Part shown: piece by piece, positions 7,699 to 16,287 of the stretch
Layout of the letters: each line of letters starts with the position of its first letter
Position numbering within the stretch: position 1 is the first letter of the stretch
Origin: Bradyrhizobium cajani
Lineage (GTDB): Bacteria > Pseudomonadota > Alphaproteobacteria > Rhizobiales > Xanthobacteraceae
Length of the DNA stretch: 64,000 nt
Assembly (NCBI RefSeq): GCF_009759665.1
Contig: NZ_WQNE01000018.1
Coordinates: forward strand, 1-64,000
Direction: 5' to 3'
Made by a program: the position numbers and the translations under genes
The notes under the pieces: model-generated
Seen by the model: only the letters and a program-made list of their open reading frames with translations
Told to the model about the DNA's origin: nothing
The model's database searches: none

Positions 7699-10071
7699 CT
7701 ACATGTTGCCCTGGGCAGCTTTGTGAGGGCGCACTAGATTGTCTGCCCATGCTTCGGCAATGTGGGGAAGAGCGAGGTCCGGCTTCCGATCGAGCAGAAG
7801 TTCAAGGACGCGCGGCGGCGTCAATGGCAGCTCCTGGATGCGCTTTCCCGTCGCGTTTGCAACCGCGCATGCGATGGCTGCTCCGACGTTTAGAATTGGC
7901 ACCTCGCCGGCACCCTTGGTGCCGAGCGGTCCCATCGAAGGCGCGCCCTCGTAGAGGCTGATCTCGACGGGCACGACATCGAGCGCCAGTGGCACGCGAT
8001 AGGTTTCGAAACCGCTTTGGCAGACCCGACCGTTGCTGCCGATGGTGACTTCCTCATGCAAGGCATAGCCGAGCCCTTGCACGACACCGCCCTGGATCTG
8101 GCCGTGGATCGCGCGCGGGTTCAGTGCGCGGCCGACGTCCTGAACCACACGGTAGTTCAACACCTCGACATGTCCGGTCTCCGGATCGACCGCGACCTCG
8201 CAGTCATGGACGGCGAACACGGGGATGTCGATCGCATCGATGAAATGGCCGGCGACGCATCCGGGCATTGCCGGCACCCCTGCACCCGTGAAGGCGCCCG
8301 TCCCGGAGACCGGGCCATTCCTCGCCTGGGCATAGGTCGCGACCTCCGCGACGGTACGGCCCGAGCCCGGCGCACCGGCGATCTCAATCCGCCCGTGCCG
8401 CATGACGAGGTCCTCGGGCGCGGCTTCGATCATCTCTGAAGCAACTTTCAGGAGCTTCGTGCGAACTTCCTGCGCCGCCGAAAGACTTGCCGCGCCGAGC
8501 GAGACCGTGGTGCGGCCGCCGCCGACGCCGACGTCGTAGCCGGCCGCGTCTGTATCGGCTGCGCGCACGATGACGGTTTCGGGGGGGATGCCAAGCGTGC
8601 TCGCGACGATCTGCGGGAGGCTCTGCACCATCGAGCCGGATCCGATCTCGACGCCGGATGTCACCAGGGTCGCCGTGCCGTCGGCGTTCATATTCACGGT
8701 CGCGGCCGACGGACCAACGAAAACGAACCAGGTGCCGACCGTGGTCGCGCGTCCATAGAGCCGGCCGTCGCGAAGTGCGGGCGGCGGAGCGGCGGAGTCG
8801 CGCAGCGTGTCCATGCGATCGAGCATCGGGCGGAGCACGTCGGCCTCGAACACCTGGCCGGTGGCACCGAGATCGCCGTCGCCGAGCACGTTTAGGCGGC
8901 GGAAAGCGAGCGGATCCATGCCGATCCTGGCCGCGATCTCGTCGGTATGGCGCTCCAGCGCGAAGGTGTTGTAGACGCCGTTGCAGCAGCGGAAGGCGCC
9001 GTTTGGCGCGGTGTTGGTGTAGACCGCGCGGGAGACCAGGCGCACGCTGCCGAGCCTGTAGTTTCCGCCGAGCGTGTGTGCGGTCATGGTGGTCAGAAAA
9101 ATCTGCTCGCCGCCATAGGCGCCGCAATCCATCAGCACGACCGCTTCGCGGCCGACGATTTCGCCCTCGTGCGTCACCGCGGAGCGAATCCGGATATCGG
9201 CATTTTCGCGGAACAGGCAGGTGAGCATCTCCTCCTCGCGCGAATTCACGAGCCGGACCGGACGACCGCTGGCGCGGGCGAGGAGGGCGGCAAAGGGCTC
9301 GATCGCGAGATCGAATTTGAGGCCGAAGCCGCCGCCGACCGGCGGCACCGTGACGCGAACCTGCGATGGCGGCACGCCCAGGAGACGCGCGGTGGCGTTG
9401 CGGATGCCCCACGGCACCTGCGTCGATGTCTCGATGTGGAAACGACCGTCCTCGTAGCTTGCGACCACCGCTCGGGGCTCGAAGGCGACGTGGTTCTGGC
9501 GGCCGACGCGGAAGGAGCTTTCGACGATCTCGACATCTGGCCGGGCGAAGGCGGCATCGACATCGCCGCGGACGACGGTGGCCTCCCAGGCGACATTGCC
9601 TTCGCGTGCTCCGCCTTCGAGCAGGACTTCGTAGTCGCGCCAGTTGGGATGGACCAGGGGCGCTTCGGGCGCCAGCGCATCCGCCATCGTGAGCGCGGCA
9701 GGTAGCGGTTCGATCTCGACTTCGATCGCAGCGAGAGCCGCTTGCGCTTGCGCCAGTGTGTTGGCTGCAACTGCGGCGATCGGCTCGCCGTCATAGCGGA
9801 TGACGTCGCGCGCGAAGAGGGGATGGTCGGCGATGCCGATTCCCGTCATGCCGGGCGCGTCCGCCGCGGTCACGATGGCACGCACGCCGGGCAGGCGAGC
9901 GGCCGGGGATATGTCGAGACGGACGATCCGGCCCGACGGCACGCTCGCGCGCAGCACCGCGGCGTGCAGCATGCCCGGCAGATAGCGATCCATGGTATAG
10001 CGCGTGCGTCCACGCAGCTTGTCGGCGGCGTCGCGTCGGCGCAGGTCCATTGTCGCGGCAACGTCGGACAT
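7699..10071 (-). CDS. Xanthine dehydrogenase family molybdopterin-binding large subunit
   Basis: This 790-residue catalytic subunit belongs to the xanthine oxidase/CoxL family and hydroxylates a substrate with water at a mono-molybdopterin centre. Visible motifs are the glycine-rich PPVGGGFGLKFD loop, a VEVLNYRVVQDVGRALNP stretch, a GGVVQGLGYAL loop, and GTKGAGE near the C-terminus, whose Glu is the usual catalytic base. The substrate-pocket loop reads AFRCCNGV (Arg361, Cys362, Cys363), which is neither the AFRGFG of xanthine dehydrogenases nor the AYRCSFR of CO dehydrogenase. It is the last gene of the operon, with small and FAD subunits just upstream. Substrate unknown; an N-heterocycle is the reasonable guess. 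Confidence 0.85.
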   Translation of the reverse strand: MSDVAATMDLRRRDAADKLRGRTRYTMDRYLPGMLHAAVLRASVPSGRIVRLDISPAARLPGVRAIVTAADAPGMTGIGIADHPLFARDVIRYDGEPIAAVAANTLAQAQAALAAIEVEIEPLPAALTMADALAPEAPLVHPNWRDYEVLLEGGAREGNVAWEATVVRGDVDAAFARPDVEIVESSFRVGRQNHVAFEPRAVVASYEDGRFHIETSTQVPWGIRNATARLLGVPPSQVRVTVPPVGGGFGLKFDLAIEPFAALLARASGRPVRLVNSREEEMLTCLFRENADIRIRSAVTHEGEIVGREAVVLMDCGAYGGEQIFLTTMTAHTLGGNYRLGSVRLVSRAVYTNTAPNGAFRCCNGVYNTFALERHTDEIAARIGMDPLAFRRLNVLGDGDLGATGQVFEADVLRPMLDRMDTLRDSAAPPPALRDGRLYGRATTVGTWFVFVGPSAATVNMNADGTATLVTSGVEIGSGSMVQSLPQIVASTLGIPPETVIVRAADTDAAGYDVGVGGGRTTVSLGAASLSAAQEVRTKLLKVASEMIEAAPEDLVMRHGRIEIAGAPGSGRTVAEVATYAQARNGPVSGTGAFTGAGVPAMPGCVAGHFIDAIDIPVFAVHDCEVAVDPETGHVEVLNYRVVQDVGRALNPRAIHGQIQGGVVQGLGYALHEEVTIGSNGRVCQSGFETYRVPLALDVVPVEISLYEGAPSMGPLGTKGAGEVPILNVGAAIACAVANATGKRIQELPLTPPRVLELLLDRKPDLALPHIAEAWADNLVRPHKAAQGNM

Positions 10072-10086
10072 ATCAGCGTCTCCCGG

Positions 10087-10545
10087 TTATTTCGTCGCCA
10101 ACGCGAGCAGCGTCGCATCGATGATGCGTTCATAGCCGGTGCAGCGGCAGATATTGCCGGTCAGCGCCGCGCGGATGTCCTCGCGCACGGCGTCGGGCGT
10201 GGTCGCCAGGAGATGCGTCAGGCTGACCACCATGCCGGGAAAGCACATGCCGCACTGGACGGCATCGCTGGTGTCGAGCGCGGCCTGGATGCGGTTCAAC
10301 TGGCCCTGTGTTGCAAGCCCTTCGACCGTGCGGATCTCGCAGCCATCGGCAAGTGCGGCCGGAGTGAGGCACGATGGCCTCGGTGTGCCGTCGATGAGGA
10401 CCATGCAGGCACCGCAAAAGCCCTCGCGACAGACCGGTTTTGCGCCGGTCAGATGCAGTTCCTCGCGCAGGATATCGACGAGCGGGGTGGTTGGATCGGC
10501 GGTGGAGGCAAGGTGATCACCATTAACGGTCAGGCTGAGAGCCAT
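10087..10545 (-). CDS. 2Fe-2S small subunit of xanthine dehydrogenase family enzyme
   Basis: This 152-residue electron-transfer subunit has an N-terminal plant-type ferredoxin half with CREGFCGACMVLIDG and a downstream Cys in PRPSC. The C-terminal helical half has CGMCFPGM and CRCTGYE for the second 2Fe-2S cluster. Electrons pass from molybdenum to FAD through it. I start at ATG 10545 (MALSLTVNGD) because GGAG lies six bases before it; the ATG at 10551 touches that site. It lies between the FAD subunit, 16 bases upstream, and the large subunit, 15 bases downstream. Confidence 0.92.
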   Translation of the reverse strand: MALSLTVNGDHLASTADPTTPLVDILREELHLTGAKPVCREGFCGACMVLIDGTPRPSCLTPAALADGCEIRTVEGLATQGQLNRIQAALDTSDAVQCGMCFPGMVVSLTHLLATTPDAVREDIRAALTGNICRCTGYERIIDATLLALATK

Positions 10546-10561
10546 ATGCATCTCCGATAAG

Positions 10562-11455
10562 CTAGGCGCCAAGCGCGGCGGCGACCGCGCGCCGAACGAG
10601 ACCCGGCAGCACGCTGACCCGATACCAGGCTGGCGCGTCCACGCTGTCGCGGCCCGCGAATTCGCCCGCCAGCTCCGCCGCAACCCGCGCCGCGTGCGCG
10701 GGGTCGAGCGGGCGCCCGATCAGGGCGGCATCGAGCCGCTCCCATCGGCGCGCCACCGGCTCGACCGAGCCGACGGCGATCCGTGCGGTCCTTACGCGGC
10801 CCGTCCCGTCGACGCTGATCGAAAGGCTGACGATGGCGACCGGATAGTCGCCGGCTTTGCGCAAGGGCAGGCGGGCGTGAGCAGTCTTGTGCTCGCCACG
10901 CGGCACGATGATTTGCGTGACGAGCCGGCCGGGAGCCAATGTCGATCGGATCTCGAGGAAGCGCTCCAGCTTCATCCGTTCGCAACCGTCGCGGCTCGAG
11001 ATTTCGACCTCCGCATCAAGGCAGAGCAGGGCCGGTACGCAATCGGCCGCGGCGAAGTCCGACGTCGCGAGGTTACCGCCGATCGTTGCCATCTCGCGGA
11101 TCGCCGGGTTTGCGGAGCGAGCGGCGGCGGCCACGAGGACGTTGAATTCTGGGAGATCGGACAACGCGGCCGCGAGTGCCGCATGCGTCACCGCTGCGCC
11201 GATCTCGACCGCATTGGGACCGATCCGGATCGATCCGAGTTCGGGGATTCTCCCGATCGCAACATAGTGCGCTCTCAACGGCTCGTGCCGGACTGGCGAT
11301 CTCATGATCCACGTGCCGCCGGCAAAGGCGGCTCCGGCCGCGCCGTATTCGGCGAGCGCATCGAGCGCGCTCGCAAGCGAAGGTGCGACATGGATCGATG
11401 TCGTCGCATTGCGCGTCTCGACCGGGGCATTTCGCATTTGAGGACCGGGAATCAT
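10562..11455 (-). CDS. FAD-binding medium subunit of xanthine dehydrogenase family enzyme
   Basis: This 297-residue subunit of the CoxM/XdhB-FAD type binds FAD through FAGGTWIMR (near residue 45) and ATIGGNLATSDFAAAD (near 110-125), and has the C-terminal CO-dehydrogenase flavoprotein domain. It accepts electrons from the 2Fe-2S subunit. The ATG at 11455 overlaps the stop of the upstream permease (ATGA), so transporter and enzyme genes are translationally coupled and clearly belong to one operon. Gene order along the operon is medium, small, large subunit. Confidence 0.88.
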   Translation of the reverse strand: MIPGPQMRNAPVETRNATTSIHVAPSLASALDALAEYGAAGAAFAGGTWIMRSPVRHEPLRAHYVAIGRIPELGSIRIGPNAVEIGAAVTHAALAAALSDLPEFNVLVAAAARSANPAIREMATIGGNLATSDFAAADCVPALLCLDAEVEISSRDGCERMKLERFLEIRSTLAPGRLVTQIIVPRGEHKTAHARLPLRKAGDYPVAIVSLSISVDGTGRVRTARIAVGSVEPVARRWERLDAALIGRPLDPAHAARVAAELAGEFAGRDSVDAPAWYRVSVLPGLVRRAVAAALGA

Positions 11456-12468
11456 TGGCTGCTGCGCTCCAACCGCAGGCGATCGAGCAGCACGCCGATA
11501 ATGACGATCGCACCGAGCACGACCATCTGGACGTATCCGTCGATGCGCGTGAGATTCATGCCGTTGGACAGGATCGTGATGAACAGCGCGCCGAGCACGG
11601 CAGTGCCGACTCCGCCGCGTCCACCTGCGAGGCTCGTTCCGCCGACCACGGCGCCGGCAATCGCCTGGAGCGACAGCGCGCCGCCGAGATTCGGCTCGCC
11701 CGAGCCGGTGCGCGCCGTCATCATGATCGCTCCGAGCGCGGCAAGAGCCGAGCACAGCACATAGGTCGCAACCAGGATGCGCTTCACCGGCAGACCTGCG
11801 ACGGCGGCTGCGCGCGAATTGGTGCCGAGGATGTAGAGCGATCGCCCGAATACGGTGCGTGACAGGATCAGGTGGAGCACGATGCCGACGGCGACGGTGA
11901 TGACGATAGCTGCCGGCACGCCGAAGAGGCTGCCACCGTAGAATAGCTCCGAGAAGATTTTGGGGACGCCTTGCACCGGCCGTCCGGAAGACAGTGTGGT
12001 CGCAATCCCGATTGCGATGTTGTAGCTGCCGAGCGTCGCGACAAAAGGATTGACGCCGAGCAGTGCGATGACCACGCCGTTGAAGAGGCCGCAGGCAATG
12101 CCGAGGCCGAAGCCTGCACTGAGCCCGGCAAGCAGCACCACGCCGGTCTCGTGTCCCGTCGCCGCGGCGCCGGCCATAGCGAGCGCAGTGCCGACGCTCA
12201 CCATCGACACCGTCGGACCAAGCGCGAGGTCGAAGCCGCGCGTCAGGATGACCACGGTCTGGGCCATCGCGAACAAGGCGAGATAGCTGGTCTGCTGCGC
12301 GATATTGAGCAGGTTGGCCGACGAGAGCACGCTACGGTCGAATGCGGCAAAGCCGAACAGTAGCACCACCAGCGCAGCAGGGAGCACCGCATTCCAGACG
12401 CAGCGGTCTGACAGCGGCTTGGCGCGGTCCGTGTCCTTGGCCATGACGGATAGCTCGAGGTCAGACAC
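11452..12468 (-). CDS. RbsC-type ABC transporter permease, second copy
   Basis: This 338-residue inner-membrane permease has about ten hydrophobic segments and the conserved features of the ribose/xylose permease family: ILTRGFDLALGPTVSM, a GVNPFVATLGSYN helix, GRSLYILGTNSRAAAVAG, and GGTSLAGGRGGVGTAVLG near the C-terminus. The start is GTG at 12468, eight bases inside the upstream permease gene and preceded by GGAGGGG. With its neighbour it forms a heterodimeric channel. The family transports sugars but also nucleosides and other small ring compounds; the enzyme neighbours argue for a nitrogenous substrate here. Confidence 0.88.
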   Translation of the reverse strand: MSDLELSVMAKDTDRAKPLSDRCVWNAVLPAALVVLLFGFAAFDRSVLSSANLLNIAQQTSYLALFAMAQTVVILTRGFDLALGPTVSMVSVGTALAMAGAAATGHETGVVLLAGLSAGFGLGIACGLFNGVVIALLGVNPFVATLGSYNIAIGIATTLSSGRPVQGVPKIFSELFYGGSLFGVPAAIVITVAVGIVLHLILSRTVFGRSLYILGTNSRAAAVAGLPVKRILVATYVLCSALAALGAIMMTARTGSGEPNLGGALSLQAIAGAVVGGTSLAGGRGGVGTAVLGALFITILSNGMNLTRIDGYVQMVVLGAIVIIGVLLDRLRLERSSQ

Positions 12469-13477
12469 GGCCCCTCCTTCGCCGGATAAGTTCGTCCAGC
12501 GCCACGGCTGCCACCATGATCACGCCGAGGAACACCGGCTGAAGCCGGGAGTCGACGTGCAGAAGGTTGAGAGCATTGCCCAGGATGGTCAGGAACAGCG
12601 CGCTGATCGCGACGAGCTCGACCCGGCCGACGCCGCCGCGCAGGCTGACGCCACCGATGACGGCCGCGGCGATCGATTGGAGCATCATCCGGTCGCCGCC
12701 AAAGCTTGCCTGGCCGGAGCCAACCTGCGCGGTCAGCAGGATGCCGGTCAGCGCCGCGAGCACGCTCGATACGACATAGGTGCCCACGATGTGCCGCTGG
12801 ATCGACACGCCAGACACCACGGCCGCGTCGACGTTGCCGCCGATCGCGTAGACGTAGCGGCCGAACAGGGTGCGGCGCTGCGCGAACACCATCAGGATGA
12901 TCACGATCAGCGCGACATGGACGGCGGTCGGCAGGCCAAACGCCTGCGCGCGCCCGAAACTCTTCACGAAGATATCGGGCATGCCATAGACGGGGATGCC
13001 GTTGGTGATCATGAGGCCGACGCCCGCGGTCGCCGACATCGTGCCCAGCGTCACCACGAAGCCGGAGACTTTCAGCTTTGCCACGCAGAAGCCGTTGACG
13101 AGTCCGACCACGACCCCGCAGCCAAGCCCGGCTGCGACTCCGCTTGCAATGACAAGGACGACGTTGCCGGGAAACGCGGCAGCGGTCGCTGCCATCGTCT
13201 TGGCGGTCACGACGCTCGCGAGGGCGACAACGGCGCCGACCGAAAGATCGAAGCCGCCCGCGACGATGACCAGCGCCTGACCGCAAGCAACGATCGCGAG
13301 CAGGGACGCGTTGCGCAGAATGTTGAGGATGTTGATGATGCCGTAGAACTGCGGATCAACCGCCGACATGCCGGCGACGAGCAGCAGCAGCAGTCCCGGC
13401 AGAAACCCGATCCGGCCGGCGATCGCTCGGAGGCCGATCGTGCCGCGCGGTTCCGCTGCGGTCAGCGCGGTGCTCAT
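12461..13477 (-). CDS. RbsC-type ABC transporter permease, first copy
   Basis: This 338-residue membrane protein is paralogous to the next gene in the operon and identical in length. It shows the family motifs VAGGFDLSVGAVVALAS, VSGFVVTLGTMSATAG, GRYVYAIGGNVDAAVVSG and GGVSLRGGVGRVELVA. The ATG at 13477 overlaps the ATPase stop (ATGA) and has GGAGG before it. The loop GGNVDAAVVSGV corresponds to the cytoplasmic coupling region that contacts the ATPase. Two distinct permeases rather than a homodimer is a common arrangement in this family. Substrate not readable. Confidence 0.88.
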   Translation of the reverse strand: MSTALTAAEPRGTIGLRAIAGRIGFLPGLLLLLVAGMSAVDPQFYGIINILNILRNASLLAIVACGQALVIVAGGFDLSVGAVVALASVVTAKTMAATAAAFPGNVVLVIASGVAAGLGCGVVVGLVNGFCVAKLKVSGFVVTLGTMSATAGVGLMITNGIPVYGMPDIFVKSFGRAQAFGLPTAVHVALIVIILMVFAQRRTLFGRYVYAIGGNVDAAVVSGVSIQRHIVGTYVVSSVLAALTGILLTAQVGSGQASFGGDRMMLQSIAAAVIGGVSLRGGVGRVELVAISALFLTILGNALNLLHVDSRLQPVFLGVIMVAAVALDELIRRRRGRV

Positions 13478-15012
13478 GCAACCTCCGCCGTGAGATGATC
13501 CCGGAAGAAGCTCGAAAGCACGTTCTGCTCGGTCCTGTCGGCCCCCGTCAGTTCGGCGACGATGCGGCCGTGATGCATCACATAGAGGCGGTTCGACAGA
13601 GCCAGCGCCTCCGGCAATTCCGACGACACCACGATCACCGCGGCGCCGGCTTCGACCAGGCTCTTCATGAATTCGTAGACTTCGAGCTTGGCGCCGACGT
13701 CGATGCCGACGCTCGGCTCGTCAAACAGGAATACGGTGAGCTCGCGCGTTAGCGCGCGAGCGAGCATCACTTTCTGCCGGTTGCCGCCGGACAGCGCACC
13801 GGCGGCGCGTTCGATATTGGGCGGTCTGAGCTGCAACTGGGCCATGATGCCGCCGATCTTTGCGCGCTCCGCGGCCTGCCGCAGCACGCCGAAACGGGCG
13901 AAGGCGGGCAGGTCGAGCACTGTCATCGAAGCATTCTCGCGGATGGGTCGGGACAGTGCGAGGCCCTCCGCCGTCCGGTTGGCGGGGAAATAGGCGATGC
14001 CGCGCTTCAGGCTGCGTCTGGCGGCGGGAAATTCATAGGGCGCGCCGTCGATCCGGATCGCGCCGGATGTTGCCGGCTCGATGCCGTAGATGGCGCGGAT
14101 CAGCTCCGACTTGCCGCAGCCGACAAGGCCGGCGATGCCGGTAATCTCGCCGGCCCGGCCGTAGAAGTTGACGTCGCGAACGCTGCCGTCGGCGAGCGTC
14201 AGGTTTTCGACGTCGACTATCACCTTGCCCGGCTTGTGCGTGATGGTCGGATACAGCAGATCAATCTTGCGCCCGGTCATCAATTCCACCAGTTCGCCGT
14301 CGGTCGAGGACGCAGCATCGAGGGTGCGGACGTGGCGGCCGTCGCGTAGCACGGTCACGCGGTCGGCCAGCGTGCGGATCTCGCGCATGCGGTGTGAGAC
14401 ATAGATCAGCCCGACACCCCGGCTCTTCAGCCTGGCGATCAACTCGAACAGCCGCCCGGTCTCGCGTTCGGTGAGGGACGCAGTCGGCTCGTCGAGGATC
14501 AGCAGGCGAACCTTGCCGAGCAGTGCCTTGGCGATCTCCGCCATCTGCTGGTGCGCACGGGAGAGATCGTCGACGCGTCGCGACGGATCGAGGTCGAATC
14601 CAAGCTCGTCGATGAGCGCCTGCGCGCGCTTGCGCATTTCGCGCGCCCGCAGCACGCCGCCGGTCGTGATCTCGCGACCGAGGAACAGGTTTTCTTCCAC
14701 GGTGAGGCTTGGGACGAGCGAAAATTCCTGAAAAACCGGGCTGATGCCGATCGCCCGTGCCCGTTGGGGCGTCAGATGGCGGATCTCTTCACCCTCGAAA
14801 TGGAAGCTGCCTTCGTCCGGCGGGAATGTCCCCGAGACGACATTGATCAGGGTCGATTTGCCGGCGCCGTTTTCGCCGAACAGGACGTGCAATTCGCCGG
14901 CACGGACGCCGAGATCGATCCGGTCCAGCGCCTGGACGCCCGTGAAATGCTTCGAGATGCCCCGCAATTGAAGCAGAGGCTCGGCCGGCTTCGGGGCGAC
15001 GTCGACATCCAT
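13474..15012 (-). CDS. RbsA/XylG-type ABC transporter ATPase with two nucleotide-binding domains
   Basis: This 512-residue tandem ATPase powers the transporter from the cytoplasmic side. The first domain has FGENGAGKSTLINV (Walker A), a degenerate signature SRAHQQMAEIAKA, and LLILDEPTASLT (Walker B). The second has a degenerate Walker A (GLVGCGKSELIRAI), a proper signature LSGGNRQKVMLARAL and FLFDEPSVGIDVGAK. Such asymmetry is normal for ribose-type ATPases. ATG at 15012 has GGAG seven bases before it. It follows the binding-protein gene after a 69-base gap that contains a strong hairpin. Confidence 0.9.
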   Translation of the reverse strand: MDVDVAPKPAEPLLQLRGISKHFTGVQALDRIDLGVRAGELHVLFGENGAGKSTLINVVSGTFPPDEGSFHFEGEEIRHLTPQRARAIGISPVFQEFSLVPSLTVEENLFLGREITTGGVLRAREMRKRAQALIDELGFDLDPSRRVDDLSRAHQQMAEIAKALLGKVRLLILDEPTASLTERETGRLFELIARLKSRGVGLIYVSHRMREIRTLADRVTVLRDGRHVRTLDAASSTDGELVELMTGRKIDLLYPTITHKPGKVIVDVENLTLADGSVRDVNFYGRAGEITGIAGLVGCGKSELIRAIYGIEPATSGAIRIDGAPYEFPAARRSLKRGIAYFPANRTAEGLALSRPIRENASMTVLDLPAFARFGVLRQAAERAKIGGIMAQLQLRPPNIERAAGALSGGNRQKVMLARALTRELTVFLFDEPSVGIDVGAKLEVYEFMKSLVEAGAAVIVVSSELPEALALSNRLYVMHHGRIVAELTGADRTEQNVLSSFFRDHLTAEVA

Positions 15013-15037
15013 CTATAGCTCCGCAAGCGTGGGGCGA

Positions 15038-15064
15038 GAGGCGGGAGAGGTTGTGTCCCGCCTC
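15038..15064 (-). other. Intercistronic hairpin after the TorT-like binding-protein gene
   Basis: There is a perfect 9-bp stem, GAGGCGGGA (15038-15046) and TCCCGCCTC (15056-15064), with a nine-base loop. It lies in the gap between the binding-protein stop and the ATPase start. No T-run follows on the minus strand, so it is unlikely to be a full terminator. Such stems downstream of binding-protein genes are known to protect the upstream message from 3' decay and give excess binding protein. Confidence 0.6.
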
Positions 15065-15081
15065 GGGGATCGTTGGCGGGC

Positions 15082-16182
15082 CTACTTGGCCTTGACCGAG
15101 TAGACCGGGGTCCAGCTCGACGGCGCCAATACCAGGTCCATCTGCAATTTCGGCACGGTTGTTTTGTCGATCACGGCGGCGATCGGTTGAACAAGGCTCA
15201 TCACCGGCTTCTTCTCGATGAGACGCACTGCCTGGTCGATCGCGATGGCGCCCTCTCCGACCGGATACTGGGTCGCGAAGGCGAGAATGTCGCCACGGTT
15301 CAGCGCGTCGAGCATGGCCTGGTTTTCGTAGGACGACACGATCTTCAGGTTGTTTCTGCCGGCTTCGGCCACGGCGCCGATCGCGGCCTCGGCCGTTGGC
15401 GCGGTGCCCCAGATCACGTTCATGCCGGGATAGGCCTGCAGCGCGTCCTGGATGAGCTGGAGTTGTACCGCAACGCCGGAGTCGCCGAACTTCTCGGCGA
15501 GAATCTTGGCGTTCGGGTTCTTGGCGACGGCCTTCTTGAAGCCTTCGTTGAACGACTCTGCCCAGCCCGAGCCGGCCGGACCGGGGAATGTCACGATGTT
15601 GAGCTTGTCGGCCGGCTTGGTCTGCGCCAGCAGGCCTTCGCCGGTCACTTCTCCCATGGCGACGAAGTCGACGTAGTTGGCGGCTGGCAAGGCATTTGGC
15701 GGCAGCGGATTGGTGACGCCGACGACCGGGACGCCTTTGGCCTTGGCTTCTTCGAACTTCTTGCTGAGGCCGGCGCCGGAAATGGCTCCGACGATGATGG
15801 CATCCGGTCCGCTCGCCATGCAATCATCGAATTGCGAGAGCTGCTTGGGCAGGTTCTCGTAGCCGCCGGCTTCGTAGAGGTTCATGTTGACGTTCATGGC
15901 CTCGGCCTGCTTCACGATGCCGTAGGCGACCGCGACCCAAAAACTGTCCTTCATGTGCGGAAAGAGCACACAGAGCTTGTACGGCTTCTCGGCCTTGGGG
16001 AGCGGCGTGTACTCGGCGGGCTTGGGCGTTCCTGACGAGGCGTCGTAAACCTTCATCGGGAACCAGGGCGTATCGGCCGCGGCAGGTGTGATCGCGGCGG
16101 CAAAGGCGAGACCGGCGGCGAGACCGAGTGCAGAGCGGATCGGCCGAAACCGGTTGGGAGAAAGGCATGTCGAGCTCGTCAT
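15082..16182 (-). CDS. TorT-like periplasmic substrate-binding protein of ABC transporter
   Basis: This 366-residue protein has a signal peptide (ALGLAAGLAFAAAITPAAA). The mature part reads like E. coli TorT: YKLCVLFPHMKDSFWVAVAYG, an EAGGYENLPKQLSQFDDC segment, a GAISGAGL stretch, and a C-terminal SWTPVYS. TorT is the periplasmic partner of the TorS sensor for trimethylamine N-oxide, but no torS-like sensor is nearby. Here it sits directly before a ribose-type ABC ATPase and two permeases, so it is most likely their ligand-binding component. ATG at 16182 follows AGAGGA. The ligand cannot be deduced. Confidence 0.85.
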   Translation of the reverse strand: MTSSTCLSPNRFRPIRSALGLAAGLAFAAAITPAAADTPWFPMKVYDASSGTPKPAEYTPLPKAEKPYKLCVLFPHMKDSFWVAVAYGIVKQAEAMNVNMNLYEAGGYENLPKQLSQFDDCMASGPDAIIVGAISGAGLSKKFEEAKAKGVPVVGVTNPLPPNALPAANYVDFVAMGEVTGEGLLAQTKPADKLNIVTFPGPAGSGWAESFNEGFKKAVAKNPNAKILAEKFGDSGVAVQLQLIQDALQAYPGMNVIWGTAPTAEAAIGAVAEAGRNNLKIVSSYENQAMLDALNRGDILAFATQYPVGEGAIAIDQAVRLIEKKPVMSLVQPIAAVIDKTTVPKLQMDLVLAPSSWTPVYSVKAK

Positions 16183-16287
16183 AGCGCAATCCTCTGGGTT
16201 GGAATGAAGGGCGAGGGCCGACGACTTCGGATCCTCGTCGTATGCACGCGCCGCATCGCCCGAGGGCGGTGCGGTTGCCGACAAAGA

